A program made the translations under genes and the position numbers. From Myrica gale (Eukaryota; Streptophyta; Magnoliopsida; Fagales; Myricaceae): DNA of 64,000 bases. The notes under the pieces are model-generated. The model did not search any database. It had not been told where the DNA came from and saw nothing but the letters and a program-made list of their open reading frames with translations. The DNA is taken from contig OZ005611.1 in the NCBI GenBank assembly GCA_963930655.1, positions 3,603,501 through 3,667,500 of the forward strand. Direction: 5' to 3'. This document shows, piece after piece, positions 61,700-64,000 of the stretch (the first letter of the stretch is position 1; each line of letters opens with the position of its first letter).

Positions 61700-63680
61700 A
61701 TGGCCTTCGGATTGGTTTCAGCGTGGAACAAGCGCAGGAGAAGCAAGTCTCATGACAACAAAGACCCTTGTATGTCCTCTGCTCCTTCTGCTTCTGCTTA
61801 GCACTGTAACAATTTGTTCGTTGAAGCATGTTATTATAGAATATACCCTTCTAATTAATATTACCACCTGAACTTTTCAGGGACTTACAGACCCATGGAG
61901 TTTTGGCAACGTGAAGATCAAAACCCCCAAACCAGCAGAAGGCACCAAGGATCATCAGTTTTCACCCTCAGGGAAATGGAAGAGGCAACAAATTCATTCA
62001 GTGAGGAGAATTTGCTTGGAAAAGGAGGATTTGGCCGAGTTTACAAAGGCACTCTGCGATCAGGAGAGGTTGTAGCAATCAAGAAAATGGAGCTCCCGCC
62101 ATTTAAAGAAGCTGAGGGGGAGCGAGAGTTCCGAGTAGAAGTTGATATCTTGAGCAGACTTGACCACCCGAATCTGGTTTCCTTGATAGGCTATTGTGCC
62201 GATGGGAAGCACAGGTTTCTGGTGTATGAATTTATGCAAAATGGGAACCTGCAAGATAATTTAAATGGTTGGTTTTCTGTTGGAAAATATTCAATTTTCA
62301 TGACGGAATTTCGTTTTATTGTAACTTTTGTTAATCTGGAATCCCATAAATTAGGAATTGGGGAAGCCATTACGGAGTGGCCTAAAAGGCTCAAAGTGGC
62401 GCTCGGAGCAGCGAACGGGCTTGCTCATCTCCATTCAAGCACTGCTGGGGGGATCCCAATTGTTCATCGAGATTTCAAGTCCACTAACGTTCTTCTAAAT
62501 GCCAACTTTGAAGCAAAGGTAATTTGCCACTGACAAATTTTCTACTAGGCTAGTAGAGCATGTGTTTTATTCGAAATGCCTAAAGATTGAGTTGCCAATT
62601 TTGACAGATATCTGATTTTGGGCTTGCCAAGTTAATGCCAGAGGGCCAGGAGACCTATATGACGGTCAGAGTGCTTGGTACATTTGGCTATTTTGATCCC
62701 GAGTATACATCGGTAAGCATCCGTGTAACAAGAGGCAAACTTCCACAGTAATCAGTAAAACACTTTCACCGAACTTTCTTTCTTGGCTTCACACGAACTT
62801 TCTTTCTTGTCAACAAATTTGAACCAAACACTAATTGCTATTCCAGTATGCCCTAGTATTCTTAGTAAATTTGAGGATCCAAATGATCTTAAACCCCGGG
62901 AATGTTCATGGTGTTGAATGTTTGAAATAATTTTTCTTACATAGTGAGGTGGGATTGCAATCCACATTCCAAACAAACCCATTATATATGAACTCCAAAA
63001 AAAAAACACATTCCCTGGGTGTAGTTCTCAGCAATACAAAAGGATTCAGAGAAGAGCAATACCCTGTCGGCCAACCAAACTAATATCTGTTGTATTGATA
63101 GTTTTCTCACAAAAGTTGTCTGTTTCCCCTTTATTTGCTTCCTTTTTCTCCAACCCCAGTTTCTTTGTTTAACACGAAGGCTTTGAGCATTGAATTTGTC
63201 TACTTTGACATCAGACAGGGAAACTAACTCTACAAAGTGATGTTTACGCATTTGGAGTAGTTCTTCTTGAGCTTCTGACTGGACGTCGAGCTGTGGACTT
63301 AAACCAGGGACCAAATGATCAAAACCTCGTACTACAGGTAAGGAGAATTCTTCTCATTTCACAAGGGCTTTGGATCTCAAGCTTCAAGAAGTTTAGTGAC
63401 TGGCAATGACGGACTGGTAAATATATTTTTCTTTGTACTGCAGGTAAGGCACATATTGAATGATAGGAAGAAACTGCGCAAGGTGCTAGATCCTGAGCTA
63501 AGCAGAAGTTCATACACCATGGAGTCTATATCCATGTTTGCAAACCTGGCATCCCGCTGTGTTCGTGTTGAGAGTAGCGAGAGACCCTCAATGGCAGACT
63601 GCGTAAAAGAACTTCAAGTGATTATTTATACAAATTCAAAAGGCTTGGGCACGGCCATGCACACTTTGAGAATGGTCTGA
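61700..63680 (+). CDS. PBL28: Receptor-like cytoplasmic kinase, PBL28-like
   Basis: Serine/threonine kinase of RLCK subfamily VII type, matching Arabidopsis PBL28 (At1g24030) almost throughout. Exons: 61700-61769, 61881-62267, 62355-62518, 62608-62712, 63215-63337, 63444-63680; 361 residues. Starts [20 protein letters not shown]. Kinase features: glycine loop GKGGFG (residues 70-75), VAIKK with catalytic Lys91, HRDFK with Asp192 (an RD kinase), DFG at 210-212, activation segment ending [12 protein letters not shown]. It ends [12 protein letters not shown]. No signal peptide, ectodomain or membrane helix, so cytoplasmic or membrane-associated; no N-terminal Gly for myristoylation is seen. Relatives relay signals from surface receptors; the specific role of PBL28 is not clear to me. 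No frame break. Confidence 0.95.
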
Positions 63681-64000
63681 TAAAGCTAGATATTTTAGCA
63701 GCAGGATGTAATTGTTTAATGTGAACAGGAAAGATCCTATACGTCTGTTTACGATTTCATGAAACTAAAATTCTTGTGCCCCTACAAGATAAAAAATATA
63801 GCCATTATGTTATTTGATAATGGTCTTTGAGAAAGAGATAGCACTTGAATAATTTTATCAGAAACAACAGCAGCAGTCCAATAAGATCATGATGAAGTTA
63901 GCTTTTTCGAGCACGTACAAAAGGACCTAGCGAGTAAATCAACTATAAGAAGACAGCATTTCCTACAATGTACAGTTTCCATATATCATCACCATTTGCG
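63681..64000. other. 3' region of the kinase gene
   Basis: AT-rich, holding the 3' UTR; no further gene seen before the window ends. Confidence 0.5.

Noticed and set aside
1..64000. CRISPR arrays, operons, bacterial or organellar genes
   Set aside because: None seen; the window is nuclear plant DNA with introns throughout.

Overview
The window is nuclear DNA of a dicot plant. Genes have many short exons with GT-AG introns, the intergenic DNA is AT-rich and full of LINE, SINE, MITE and LTR fragments, and every recognisable protein belongs to a land-plant family. I cannot name the species. All exon models were built by hand from reading frames, splice sites and remembered protein families; no alignment was run.

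Layout: (1) 1-6215, plus strand: 3' part of a threonyl-tRNA synthetase gene (13 exons visible, 5' end outside the window). (2) 7953-9741, minus strand: a seven-exon gene for a protein with the bHLH-MYC N-terminal domain (often mislabelled 'WNK-related'); its last exon carries a 10-bp tandem duplication that shifts the frame. (3) 9981-28500: a gene-poor, repeat-rich stretch with a small Pack-MULE carrying a piece of a CRM-domain gene, a probable solo copia LTR, tandem duplications, a hAT-type MITE, a tRNA-derived SINE with clear target-site duplications, several LINE 3' ends and a GC-rich retroposon. (4) 28533-54359, plus strand: a tandem array of six WAT1-related (nodulin MtN21/EamA) membrane transporter genes, here called A to F. 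All share a seven-exon layout with the same intron phases. B, D, E and F read through; A has lost 2 nt in exon 6 and C has lost 7 nt in exon 4, so both are frameshifted. A/B/C resemble one another, D/E form a second pair, and F is the most divergent. (5) 55626-56299, minus strand: a two-exon major-latex-protein (Bet v 1 superfamily) gene with a TATA box. (6) 57195-59660: an unrecognised ORF, a second GC-rich retroposon with target-site duplications, and a decayed LINE. (7) 61700-63680, plus strand: a six-exon receptor-like cytoplasmic kinase closely matching Arabidopsis PBL28.

The genes do not form a pathway. Notable points are the WAT1 array with two freshly broken members, the frameshifted MYC_N gene, the CRM-carrying Pack-MULE, and two structurally similar 0.8-0.9 kb poly(A) retroposons that I could not assign to a family.
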